DNA of 64,000 bases from Erythrocercus mccallii (lineage: Eukaryota; Chordata; Aves; Passeriformes; Dicruridae), in assembly GCA_013397435.1 (NCBI GenBank), contig VZRG01000272.1, forward strand, positions 248,001 through 312,000, written 5' to 3'. The notes under the pieces are model-generated. The model was not told the origin of the DNA, searched no databases, and saw only the letters and a list, made by a program, of their open reading frames with translations. Each line of letters begins with the position of its first letter. The first letter of the stretch is position 1. The position numbers and the translations under genes are program-made. Below are positions 1 through 12,300 of this stretch, piece after piece.

Positions 1-3000
1 TAGTTTCTGAGTCTTAAATGCAAAAGTACAAAAAGATGTAGCAGCCGTTTGCTATTATTCTTCCAGCAAAATCAAGGGTGTTGTATTACACTGGATGACT
101 TGTAGACTGAGGTAGAGATGTTGTATGCTCACAGATGCTGCATGACTGAAGTACCAGGAGGCTGAAAATACCCCCTTTCATATTTGCAAGTGTTCAAATA
201 CACTTGTAAGTGGAGTAAAGGAGAGGGGAAAAGAAGGAGAAAAATTATTATTCTGTTCCATTAGCAGATCTGGATGTGTCTGAGGGGGTGTACAAATATG
301 CAAACTGAAACTGCAGGAAATGGTTTGGGCTTGTTCCATGGTCAGATACTACAGCAAAAATTAAAAAGAAATACAGGTGGTAGTTTGCTCAGTTAATCTA
401 TACAGACAGACCAGGAGCCTTTGGTAGGATCAGTTGTCATGGGTGTACAAGTCAAATGTGCTGTGCCAGCCTTTTGTTGTTCAAGGATCTGGCCCTGAAG
501 GGATAAACCCCCATCAGTAGTCAGTTTATCAGTGGGAGCTGAGAGTTTCCTTTGTCTCCTATGTGTACTCACCACCTCAGGACTCTGCAGCACTGTGCAG
601 AATCGAGGTTTAAGCAAGTATTTCCACTTAGGGAACAACAATACTCACCTTTGTACCCACTTCTTGTGTGACAAATGGGTTTACTAGATTAGGTCTGTGT
701 AAATTGCAGATGACTCAGTAGCAGTTTTCCTTCTTCTAAGCCAACAAGGAATTAATCTTATTACCAGAGGGTAAGAGGTCTAAATGTATCTTAACCTTTT
801 TAATTTTACTGTAATCTCCGTTCTTCTTTTTTATTTTTTTCTTCTTGGAAGCAAGCTGGATGTGAGGCTTCAATAATATCCTTTTGCAAGTGGAACAAGC
901 ATCTGGAGTGCCATACCCAAAATAACTGGGCACATTAGATTTTCAGGCATGTGACTATTCCATCATTCCATTGCCACCCCCCCATAATTTAGCTCAACTT
1001 TATTAAAAGACCACTGGTTAAGAGCACACTGTATGAAAGAATTGAAACTTCCAAAATAGTCTTTGAGGGGGTGTGCTTTCCCAAACTTCCCCAAATTGTA
1101 CAGTTCATACCTTAAGGATGGCCAGCTTCTTACAAGTAGTGCATGGCTGCAAGGCATGAGGATGCCTTGCTCAGAAACACAGGAAGAAAGTTGGAACAAA
1201 TTTTGACATTATTCCTTAAATGAGGAATTTGCAAAAGAGGCAAATGCAGCAGAACTGAGCCTGTGATTCATGTTCACTAAGTACCACTTCTGTATTTACA
1301 GGACTTCTCTTCTCTAGAAGAATAAAGCGGTTTTTTTCAACCAGATTCACAGTTTAAAGAGCCTCCAAACAAAGAGTGGTTTTATTTCAGTTTTAAAATT
1401 CCTGAAGGCTTTGTTGGAGATAAGATGGTCAATTTTATATGTCATTTAAATTGGCCTCTGAAAGGATCATAGCAGACATTGAGAATGCAGAAGTAAACTT
1501 AGAGCAACATAGCCCTCTTATGGTTATTATTTAAGCCATTTAAAACTAAACATTTGACTTACTCGCCTAACTAAGCCTCCAACAAAAAATATATTTACTT
1601 TGTTCTGGGTGGGGAAGAAAAGAGCACCTTCTCAGTTATATGTGTTGACACTGTAAATCCAGGATGGGAGGAGGGAAAGAGCCAGTTGCTTAGGTTGGAT
1701 TTAGAACAGATAGGTCTTCACCTGCATGACTGGGTCAGAGACACTAGGTCTAGTTTCCTAAAGTCAGCTGAGACCAGTTAAATACTGTAATTGTTAGAAT
1801 GCCTCTACTTTCTCTCTGGATAAGTTCGACTTCACACCTGCTTAACCTACATTAGAATAGGATTAATTACCTGAATTGCAATGCCCCCTTAGCCAGTCAG
1901 CACGTTTCTGGCAGGGCACATGGTGACCTGGGTCTGGTTATATATAGTGTGTGGATAACAGGGGAGCACCTGGGTTGTAATGGCAGGGCTCAGTCCAGCC
2001 TGATACAAGAATCAGCAGTTTTTAAAAAATGAGTCTGCAGTAATTGCCTTCTGCAGCAGCTAGATCATACAAGGGCTTTAAGAACTCATGTCTTCATTGG
2101 TCGTAAGCTTGTTTTGTTGGGCAATGTTCAATTTATGCACACATATATAAATATATCGTGTATATGTATGTGTGTCCAGAAAGAATCCAAAGAAACAGAG
2201 AATCCAAAGAGCGCGGGTACTGGATGCCCCTGTATTTAATTACTTAGATGGAGCAGTTACTTGACTGTAACTTTTGACTCCGTGTTCTATGTTACTTTAA
2301 TTCATCATCCCCAAGTTTAATACTGCATCACAGGCAGTATTATAATATTTTGGTGATTCTTCATGCAAGAAAACACACAACCTTCCTTTCATTTGAAAAC
2401 ATGTTCTGGAAAGTTCTCTGAGAGTATGTTGGTCTGGCCAAAGTGTTTTCCACACCAAACTCCTGAGGCACGTATTATAGACAAGTGGAAATTTCACAGT
2501 ATAGGTCTGACCCTTCTCCCCAAGATGTTTTCATCTGCCATGCTGTGCACCATCAGTTTCAATCAGCTACACTAAGAGCTGAGATGGAATCAAATACTGA
2601 AATGAGACACAACTACAGATGCAGAAGGCTCCAAGTTCAATGGAAATGGCACTTGCAGAGTAGAGTCAGCTCGCTTAGCGACTCCTGACATGTTATGCAT
2701 GAGAACACTGGAGCAAAGAATTGTGGTGAGGGTGGAGAAGAGGCGGGGGCAAATCTGCAGTTTTCGTGCATCCAGCTGTTGGAGAGATTAAGGGGGAACA
2801 GTTTAGCAGATAATGACTGCTACTCATACATTTGTTCAAACAAGTTGCACTTCTGGCATAAATATATCATGACACTGGCAGGCTGCAGGGTGTATTTCTA
2901 GCCAGAGATTTCTTCTGGCTATGCTTTAGCATTATTCCTTCCCTGCTGAACAGGCATTAGACTCCAAACTTGCTACGATTCAAGCTATATCTGGTAACAT

Positions 3001-5261
3001 ATAAAACTTTGTGACCCTTGTGTCTCTCATTAATTAACTCTACTTGCAGTTAGAAGAATTTAAGAGTCCTTCCCCATATCAGTGTCTTGTAGAAAGCCAT
3101 TCTACTCTGTGATCCGTTCTTTACTTTACTACTTTGAAGTTTCCCAGAGATAAAGTTAACTGTTGGGTGGGTTCAGGAGCAGCTTGCTTAGTGTCAGTGA
3201 TTCTTCAGCTACAGATATAACTTGCAAAATGCGTTGGGAATTCGAGATTATCTTCGTTCAGTGAGATTACAGGAGTAAATTTTGAAGAGTTTCTTTGTGG
3301 TTTGAGTTAGTTGAATGTTTTCTGGACCCCATTAATGAGGTGTGCTGAATGCTTTGCTGAATATATATGCAACCCAGATTTGGAGTTTGCAGGATTGCAC
3401 TGGCACATCTGTGGTGATGAGTAATTTGCTGTGTTCTGTAATCCTCATATATGAAGCAGCACATCATGGGCTCTGTAATCAAGAGGCCACTGGGAAACAG
3501 GGTGCTCCAGACAGGCAGTGCAGGTAGGACTGGGGACAAGCAGGGCATGTGCTGTGCAGGGTCATGCCTGCTTCCTCTGTAGCATAAACCTACACAGGGC
3601 AGTGTCTCATAAGAGACTTACGTGGGCATTTCAGGAGATAAAGTCAAGAAAAGAGGCTGTTGGTTGACAAGGAACATTTGCGTGTTCATAACCAGCAGCA
3701 TCATAATCAGCCAGCATCAATGACAAATATAAAATCTTTCAGAGAACCTGCTGGGAAGAATTAAAAATACACCTAAAATTGGCTTGTGACAAACAGGGTG
3801 ATGGGAGCACAGGCTGCCATGGGTGTCCTGAGTTCCAGTGCTGCAGCCGACACAGATGAACTCCAATTTGCCATTGATGGCTGCACGGACAAGTGTACTG
3901 TCTCTGTGGTAGAAAGTGGTAGCTATTTATATACTGAATGGCAATACTAAACAATTTAGGAGAAGCAGTGAAGTGTGTCCTATCCAATTAAAAATGCAGT
4001 GAGAATTTTAGGTAGGCAAAATGTAATTATTTAATTGGAATTTGACCGGGATGCTTTTCCACTGTTAAAATAAATATAAATTACATGAGCTATAAAACTT
4101 TAAATTATGAAAATATTTTGAGGTCTTTGAGCATGGTAATTGGAGCTATATATTCAACTTTGTTTTTAACCTGACACTTCATAATGGCTGTTCCCTAAAG
4201 CAAGTTTTTTTTTTATATTATCGAATATCCCTTAGTGAAGCAAATTAGCAATCAGTCTGGAAAATATTTAAGTAGTACAAGCACATTATTTACACAGGCA
4301 CTTCCATTGTGCAGCATTCTCTGTGTTCCCAAATATATGTAGGATCACTTCCTCAGCTGTCAACATTCACTTTCGAACCTCTCTCTTTAGTAAAGCTTTA
4401 TATGAAAATCCATTTAGGCCAATAGAAAGACTTGCCTTGATTTCACTGCTTGGGCTCAATCCCTAAATATGCAGGTCACAATCTGTAACCTGTATGAACC
4501 TCAAAGCTTTATTATTTGCCTTCTGCTTGAATTACCACTTTCATGTAAATGGTGGGGGACTTAGTGCAATTCCTTGCACAAAGCTTTTTTTTCTTTTAGT
4601 ATTTCTTTATATTATTATTAACGAGAAAGAGAATCCTACTGTTGCGAATTAGGGTCATTTACTTTAAGCTGAGTAAGAGTCTGCTCTTATCTAGAACTGT
4701 ATTTCAGTGCTTACACAGGAGCATCAGCATCTGGCCAGAATGATAGAATGTTTGCTGTGACAGAAACCCTGCATTTAGTATTTGGAATAATTTTAAAACA
4801 ACATCCAGCATACCCCTGGAAATAGGTTCTCTGATGCTGTGGCCACAGTCAGTGATTCCAGTTACTTGAATCATGTTGTCCAAAATACATTCTCCAATTA
4901 GCTTCCTATCAGGTTGAAGAATTTCAGGTATTTATTCTGTAAATTTTGTGCTTGTGGAGACTGTTCTCCTGGGGTTCTCTGAATTAGAACAACTTTTTTT
5001 TATGCAGTTTTCCCCCTCCCCTCATTTAGTAAAGGGGTTTTTTGCCATATGGTTTTGCTCTTTGGGTTTTTGCTTGCTGCTTTTTAAGAACTGAAGGCAC
5101 TGTAAGTCTTCTCCTGGTACTTCCATTGATACATTTATACAGTGCTGAGGTACAGGCTCCATGTTACATCCATACTTGGCTCGTTATCCTCTTATCAAGC
5201 TCTTTGCATCCCTTTGTTTATTTGAGGAGACAGGAAGACTGTGTGAAGGCTGCTTAGTCAG
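1..5261 (+). other. ESRRG: ESRRG intron, upstream part, no gene seen
   Basis: This is intronic sequence upstream of the ESRRG ligand-binding-domain exon. Open frames are short (under 95 codons), occur on both strands and have no recognisable domains. A short TA/TG-rich patch lies near 2140-2175. I see no transposon, RNA gene or exon. The intron assignment follows from the downstream exon needing an upstream donor that is not visible in the window. Confidence 0.6.
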
Positions 5262-5640
5262 GGATATCAGCGTTGTTGGCAGGGGAGTGATTGCCAGTTG
5301 AAAAACAAGGCATTATTGCTCATTTTTTCCCTCTTATTAGTTTGATTACATTTGCAAATCAAATCAATCCATCAGACATGATCAGGCCTCGTCCGCATTT
5401 TAAGGAATAGTAATCTTCGTCTAATAAGATGCAAATGTGTCACATCGGTAAGTAACCAATAAATCATCGTCTTGTCTTTGGCAATCATTAAATATCAGAA
5501 CCAACAGTCAATTTTTAGTATTTTCAATTTGCGATATGCCGCTGGAATATAAAGATAGATGGACGTAATTACACAAACCAAACACTATTTCAGTTCATTC
5601 CAGACAGCAAATTTAGTGGAAGGTATAACTGGCTTGTCAT
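5262..5640. promoter_or_regulatory. Candidate conserved non-coding element A (ESRRG intron)
   Basis: This block is free of repeats and homopolymers and is dense in transcription-factor-like words. It has a palindromic ATTTGCAAAT at 5350-5359, an octamer-type ATGCAAAT at 5429-5436, and several TAAT and ATCAAT cores, with scattered CpGs unusual for the AT-rich surroundings. ESRRG lies in a region rich in deeply conserved non-coding elements in vertebrates. Calling this one an enhancer is inference from texture only. Confidence 0.35.
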
Positions 5641-8520
5641 CACACTACATTATTCCTGGCGGTTCATGCAAAGTTCACAGACAAGCTTCAAATGGACATT
5701 GCTTTTTTTACTTCCCTTAACAACATTCCCACTACCACCACCAAACTTCAATAAATGACTTGAAATGCTGTAGGACATCACTTCCATCAGTGCAGAAAAA
5801 GACATATGAAGAGAAACATTACCCCTCTTCTTAGTGCAGGTACCTTGTGCATATGTAAGACTGAAGGCCAAAAGTTTCCTAATACTTGCTGCATTCTTCC
5901 TCTCTCTTTCTCTTGCTTTGTTTTTAGACATTTTAATCTGAAATTTCAGTGTTTCTTCAGAGTAACTTTTTCACAATTTTTTCAAGTTACCTCAGGTTTG
6001 GCAATTAGAAAACAAGCAAAGACAGACAGTGAGAAGGATTGGCACAACAGCTTCCCTCCCTCTCTCTTCTCATCCCCACCTTTTAGAGGAGCGAAAATTC
6101 TAATTGTTTTTTCTTCATCCTTTTTTTTTTAAATTAATTTGGGATTTGGGAAAATTTATTACCTCATGTGCATCCCAGGCATAAATTGATACGTTTATTG
6201 TCTGATCTGCGATGTCTTGCTTTCCATGAATGACTCTATTTGTGTACAACAATTTACATGCTTTTCAAGAAAGAAAGAGGCATCAGATTACACCCTGGCA
6301 GCAGGAGTGGCAAAATAAACCAAAACCTCATCTTAAGCAGCATCACTTTTACCTGGATATTTTTGACTGATTTAATAATATAGGGTACAGGCCCTAAAAT
6401 TGCAGACCTGCAGGGAGAGTGCTAATTTCAACAGGAATTTGGGCCAGTTGGAAATGATATTATTGGGCCTTCTTACAGTGCTGAGTGACATGAGAGAGAG
6501 AGAGAGAGCACAAAATACTGTCTTTGCTCTGACACAAGCAGCTATGCGGAAATAAGAAAAGAGGATTTTGTAGGCTTGTGCTGACTTAATGTAGGTTTCC
6601 AGAACACCAAAGCCAGACAGTGGGCTTACTCTGCTTGACCTTAAGAAACTTCTTGCCATGAGCTGCGTGCCCTGGGTGGACCTGCTGCTGCAGCATCCTG
6701 TTAGTTGTGTTTGTTTCAGCTAACTTGCTTTGGGAAGCTGAACCTCAGGTGCTTTGGAGTGACTTGTGGAGAGATCCTTTAGTACCCTCTGTGAGAAGAT
6801 AGTTTTTCATAGTAGCAGTTTGATTTGATTTGGTAAATTAATTAAATGGAAATTAGTGAAGAGGCTTTCTAGTGAGCACACCTACTTGCTTTGGGTTCAC
6901 CACCTTGTTGAGCAAAGGGGTGGGGAGAGTGATTGTGAAAATGTGAACATGTAAGTCGTGGGTAGACACTGCATGTTAGTCATTCTTGGTATCAAAACTC
7001 GTGTTCTTTAATGAGGGGAAGTTGCGAAGAAATACTTGTAAGCTGCACACAGAGTTGATTCCACATACTAGAGATTTAGACAACTTAAAACATACCATCA
7101 ATTAACAAATTTTTCTTGTTCTTTTGAAAAAAAAAGATGTTATTACCTGTATCTGTAGATTTTTATCCTCAAACTGGTGTCAATCTCTAGCAGCTTTGTG
7201 GAAATAAGAGGTTTATGCCAGATCTAAATGAAGCAACTAAGTAATTGTAGCTCTAGTCTCAACAAAGTTTGAGCTTCCTGGCATTTTGCATTAATACATT
7301 CCTGGATGTTCCATACCTTATTTGTTAGACTGATGCTGCTGAGTTGCCTTGCAAAAGTCTCCTAATTTTGTAGTCTCCAGAGACTCTGGTGTGGAAGAGC
7401 TGCACACACAGGTAATGTGCCTAAGAAGCTCAGCACCAGAACCTTATGTTCTGTCTAAGCATTTTACATTCTACCATGGTGTGTTTAATTTGCTTTTTCA
7501 TCACATCAATAATGGGTCTAATTGAAAAAACTGGCAGAACTACATACAGCCTAACTACCAGTGTGAGTGTTTTCAGGAAATCAGAGATGTTGCACAGCCA
7601 CGCAAGTGACACCTGTGTTAGTGCTGCACCTTTTCTACCAATGCGTACAGAAACAAACATTACTCAGGTGCAGCACCTGTACCAATTGATCACTATGCTT
7701 TCAGAATTAATCACCTGGGATTCAGCTCAGAGAATAAAATTTACATCTTAATGTGTGACACTTATTCCAGCACGTACACACATGCACTACTAAAAATGAT
7801 ACTATTCACTCCTGTTCGAAAGTGTGCATCTATTTTTGTAGGCCTGGCAGGTCTTGTTCTTAATATTAATTCCTGAATATTTGGGGTAGGTGCTACATCC
7901 TTTCAAATAGAAACTTATACAGGACTGTGCAATAAAATACATTGTGGTCCATTGTGGCATGTCTCATATCCTGCCCTCACTCTCCCAAGAAAAAGGTATT
8001 TTTGAGGTTATTTAGTGCTTCACAGAAAATAACCCGTGTGAAGTGAAATAAATAAGTGAAGTTTGGCAGTGTACAAGATTGGATGGCCCAGCAATGGTGC
8101 AGGTGCATTGGCTGACAATGTGGAGGAGCTTGTGTGAGAACAGAACCAACTCCTACTGACAGGAGCGTTCAGTTATGCAAAGTCTGGTCAGCAGCCGTGG
8201 GGCTGGCAGAAAGATCCAGGCCAGGTGTACCAACTGCAAGATGAGGATTCCAAACCACTGATTTTAAAAGGAAGAAATGAGGATTTCAAGTTTATGTTTT
8301 ATATAATTGCAGACTAGTGGGGCTTTGAAATACAGCAAAGCCTTAGTCATTAGCATAGGGTAATCGCCTTTGCTGTTTAAAGAAAAATAATAACAATACA
8401 AAAGGTACTGTACATTGACACATGGAAATATAATGCTTTTCAGAAAAATTTTGTGGGGTTTTTGTATTATGTGGCTAATTGCATATTTACACATAATGGC
8501 ACTAGCAGAGCCATTACAGT
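5641..8520 (+). other. ESRRG: ESRRG intron, no gene seen
   Basis: This is intronic DNA with a short (GA)n run near 6491-6508. The opposed open frames at 7430-7660 (-) and 7446-7751 (+) overlap each other and resemble no protein family. I see no mobile element. Confidence 0.55.
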
Positions 8521-8735
8521 CCATTGGGTAAATAATATGCATTTTAAAAATCATTTATAAATATGTATTTATTTGATGGACCAGAACAGGTTTTTGAAGT
8601 CATTCTCATCCACTGAGTAAATAATATATGGATTGCTTTTAAAAATAAATATGTATTTCTCCAATAGACATTCCAGGCAATTGAGTAAATAGTATGCATC
8701 TTTCATATATTAAAAAAAATACATACAAATGTATA
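8521..8735. repeat. Degenerate tandem repeat, about three units
   Basis: The phrase (C)CA-TTG/CTG-GGTAAATAATATG or a close variant recurs at about 8521, 8610 and 8678. Each time it is followed by an A/T-rich stretch containing ATGTATTT or a similar word. The spacings are about 90 and 68 bp, so the units have diverged and the third is shorter. This looks like an old local duplication rather than a microsatellite. Confidence 0.45.
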
Positions 8736-9096
8736 GAAATCTAGCCTTCCTGAGCAAAATGACTCAAAAGGTGTCAGGCTTAGCTTTGAAATTTCTGTTG
8801 AGAATTGTCAGTTTGTATCACAACCTAGAGTTAATTAAATGTATTTTATGCATTTTCATACAGACAGTATAATACCAATGTCTATTTACAGTTTTACAAC
8901 ACTGGTGCACTTGACCCTCTCACTCAGTGCTGGAAAGTCAGCACTGTGTGGTCAAGGTCCTAGTTTTACCTTGTGTTAATCCTAATGCAATGCCAGGCAC
9001 ATTGCTTTTGTGGGCATAGTTCTGCATCCATAGAAACACATGGGAAAAAAAATTCACCTTAGTAGGAGCCATCTCAAACTGTTGTACTGCTCAATT
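8736..9096 (+). other. ESRRG intron with a small imperfect hairpin
   Basis: Within this gap, CTTGACC (8910-8916) pairs with GGTCAAG (8950-8956). Inside that, CAGTGCTG (8925-8932) pairs perfectly with CAGCACTG (8939-8946) around a 6-nt loop. The internal loop is asymmetric (8 versus 3 nt). Nothing else is recognisable here. Confidence 0.45.
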
Positions 9097-9372
9097 TTAA
9101 CCAAAAAAAAGGTCTACAAAGTATATTCAACATTTCTGAAAAATATATGAAATGGATAAAGGGATAATCTGGCTGAAATATTTAGACAAGGAGCTTTATG
9201 TTTTCTCATGCTTTGTCCGCTAGCCAACAGTGAGAAACAGACCACAAGAGCATGAAGAGGAAGTGTTAAAGTTGAGCTCCATCCTTTTCTAAATATTTCA
9301 GCCAGTTTATCCCTTCATCCATTTCACATTTACAGAAGTGATGGATATACTTCTAGACGTTTTTTTGGTTAA
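9097..9372. mobile_element. Long inverted repeat bounded by TTAA (MITE/foldback-like)
   Basis: The left arm 9097-9195 is the reverse complement of 9275-9372 over almost its whole length, by eye about four-fifths identical with small gaps. The best block is 16 nt without mismatch (9171-9186 against 9288-9303). The central part also pairs, for example CATGCT at 9207-9212 with AGCATG at 9249-9254, so nearly the whole 276 bp can form one hairpin. Both outer ends read TTAACC / GGTTAA followed inward by an A-run. TTAA at both ends is the target duplication of piggyBac-type transposons, so a non-autonomous DNA-transposon relic is a reasonable guess. The family is not identified and no transposase is present. 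A plain inverted duplication is the alternative. Confidence 0.6.
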
Positions 9373-12300
9373 GATATTTGTTGTTGTTTTCAGACATGAA
9401 ATGAACAAAACAGCATAACAGCCCTGTTAATTTATTTTTATATATTGTATCTGTAGTTTGCAGAGAAAGACTGAGAGACAGAGGGGGGCTTTGTGAGTCC
9501 AGCAGAATTACACAGAGAGACAGTGGAAGATTTGGGAGGCCAAATTCTTCCTCATATTCTTCCTGTATAAATGCACCTCATGCTTCATCTATGCTTCTGA
9601 CATCATCTGCGATACAGTCCTGAAAACTGCTGATGTTAGTAACTTAGTTAGCTCTTTGACAGGTGTGTATTTGGCAAGTGCCAGCTATAAATGACTTGTG
9701 CCCTGTGCAGTTAAGATAGCAAAGCAGGGACTTAACAGAATAGATGACAAAATTCTCACCCCTTTACTACTCAGATCACTGATAGGGCACTTAACATCTA
9801 TAAGGCAAGCCACAGTAAATGTCTGGTGGCCATAAGGAAGGATCAGCATGAAACAGACAGCTGAAAGCAGATGTCTGGATCAAGAAGAAAGCCAGAGAAA
9901 CTGGAGATGATCCAGCAGTATTGACACGTGAAAATTTTGATTTAGTCGTCTCTAATGGCACATCCCAACAAAGCACAACTGTGCTTTCTGTGTAATCTCT
10001 AAAATTACTGATGAATCTGCCCTAATACCTGACGGTAGAGCCCATTTGAGGTCTTTGGGCCCATCAGAACACTTGGTGGATGCAAGAATGTAGAAATAGG
10101 GTAAGAATTGCAAAATAAAACCCAGCTCTAAGCTATTGAGAGCACTGAGGGCTGCGTAATAAAAAAAGTGTAGGCAAGTAAGTGTGGACCAATTAATGAG
10201 AGGGCATTGCTGGTGGCACTATAAATTGACATACTGGTGCCCCGAAGGAATAAGAGGGTCTGATAGCAGAAGAATGCAAAGAGAAGGAGGAAGGCTGAAA
10301 GCAACAGTGAGGGAAAAGGGGTTACATGAAGTGTCTCTGGGCATACCTAACACTTCTCTGTAAAGCACAAAAGTAACTGAGATACTACTGAGTGCCTGCC
10401 TGGTCATTATCAGTCATCGCTGTGCTGAGACAGAGCTGCTGGAGTATCTCATCATGCTGAACATGAAGGGAGAGAAGAAAGGTGGTGATACTAAAGATCA
10501 TCTAGGGAAGGGAGTCTGTGCCTTAAAATATGGGAGACATGAAATAAAATGTGAAGGTGCTTGGGGATAAGATGGCACAACTGCGAAAGAGTTTGTATCT
10601 CAGTCACTCTGTAGCCATATTGAATATGACTGTTAAGTTCTTTGTATAATTAAAAGAGATAGGAGCATTCATACATTTTGTTGCAAATTGATATGATCTT
10701 TTTTGCCAGTGATCTGAATAAGATTGTAAGATAGTTTTTAATTTAGCAGATTAAGAAGCACAATTAAAATATCATGAAAAAGATCATAATCTAAACCTCT
10801 GGGGTTTTTTTGCTTATCCCTGCCAAGTTGATAACAAGAGCCGGTGTATGTAACAATTACCTCCACTACTGTAAATTTACTCTAGTTTGTGGGCTTGAAG
10901 TGTTAATAAATACCTTGCAGTATTCCAGAGGGAGAAGCTTTCCATCTAATTAATAAAACTGGGAAGAATACCCAGGACACTGAACCATATCTTTCTTATT
11001 AGTGTTGGCTTCTACAAAGGAGAATCCCTGAATCTCAACACATTAGTAAATGTCATACTCCTGGGCTGCACAGAGACCTCTTGAAAAACTGCTGATTTGC
11101 TTTGGAAAAAAAATCACCATAGACTTCAGAAACAATTCAGCTAGGGAATACTAAGTGTAGAAAATCAGTGTAAAGCATGGCATGCATTATAGCAGCTACA
11201 ATTTGTGCCCCATTTGGTGAATATTGAAAGAGGAAACATACAATTAGACCCCCATGTCCCTTCCATTTTTGGTCTGTCCTAATGCTAATATCTTTTTCTG
11301 TGTCTGAATGTGGTCTTACTGCAGTCTGGGGTTTGCTGAGACTTAGCAAAACCTCTCATTCATGTGTTCTCTAAAGCAGGTTTCCTAAAAACACTTCCTA
11401 CTCATATGTAAGATACATGCAGCTGTTTGTTAAAAAAAAAACCAAACCCATATCACTTGAAGAAGGAGAATGTTTAAAACCCAATACTGAAAAGAAAGTC
11501 TTTCCCAAAATATGTAAAGCTAATTACCTTTTCCTTTGCAGTAATTCATATTTGGCAAAAATAAACTCTAAGTATGCCACAGCTAGTTCTGTTTCAAGGT
11601 AGTTTGTGCTAAACTGTGAACTAACTTTCTGACATGCACAAATTCCTTGTTGTACTTCATTAAAATCTTACAGTAATCTTGAATTACAGAATACTGATAG
11701 GCATTGTTTAACAGACTAGACATTTACCATAGAGGTTAAAACTTCATGCATTTCTTTTGTAAAATAAAAGTTGTAGGGTGGTATTTATGCATTTTCTCAC
11801 ATTTTCGTCATTTTTTTTTTTTAGATCAATGTAGCAAACTGGTATTACTGCCTCAGATAGCAATAGAAATAACATCTTTGCATTTACTTTCTTCTTGAAG
11901 CTTTTGCTCTTCAAAATTCTCCTGCTGTGTATATTCGTAGCTGTTTTTTACTCTACTGATATGAGTGATGGGGAGGATAAAAAAGGTAAAGCCACAGAAC
12001 GTATCTGTGAGATTGATGATAATTTGGCTAAATGAGCCCACCTGATGGAAAGTAGAGAAGGTAAAAGAACTGCCAGTTTCTTTGTCTACATCCATTCTTC
12101 TCAATTTTCCTAGTGTATGTTTTAACAGAGGTCTTTACCAGATTCTAGTAAATTCTTAAAGTATTAGAAGGCAATTTAAAGTCCTGTGAAGGAATTATAA
12201 TCTGGTGGTGTTTGTATAGTCTGATATGTAAACCTTAGGTTATTTTCCCCATTAAGAATGTTTATGATGCTTCCATGTGCACTGCAAGGAGCAGGTAAGT

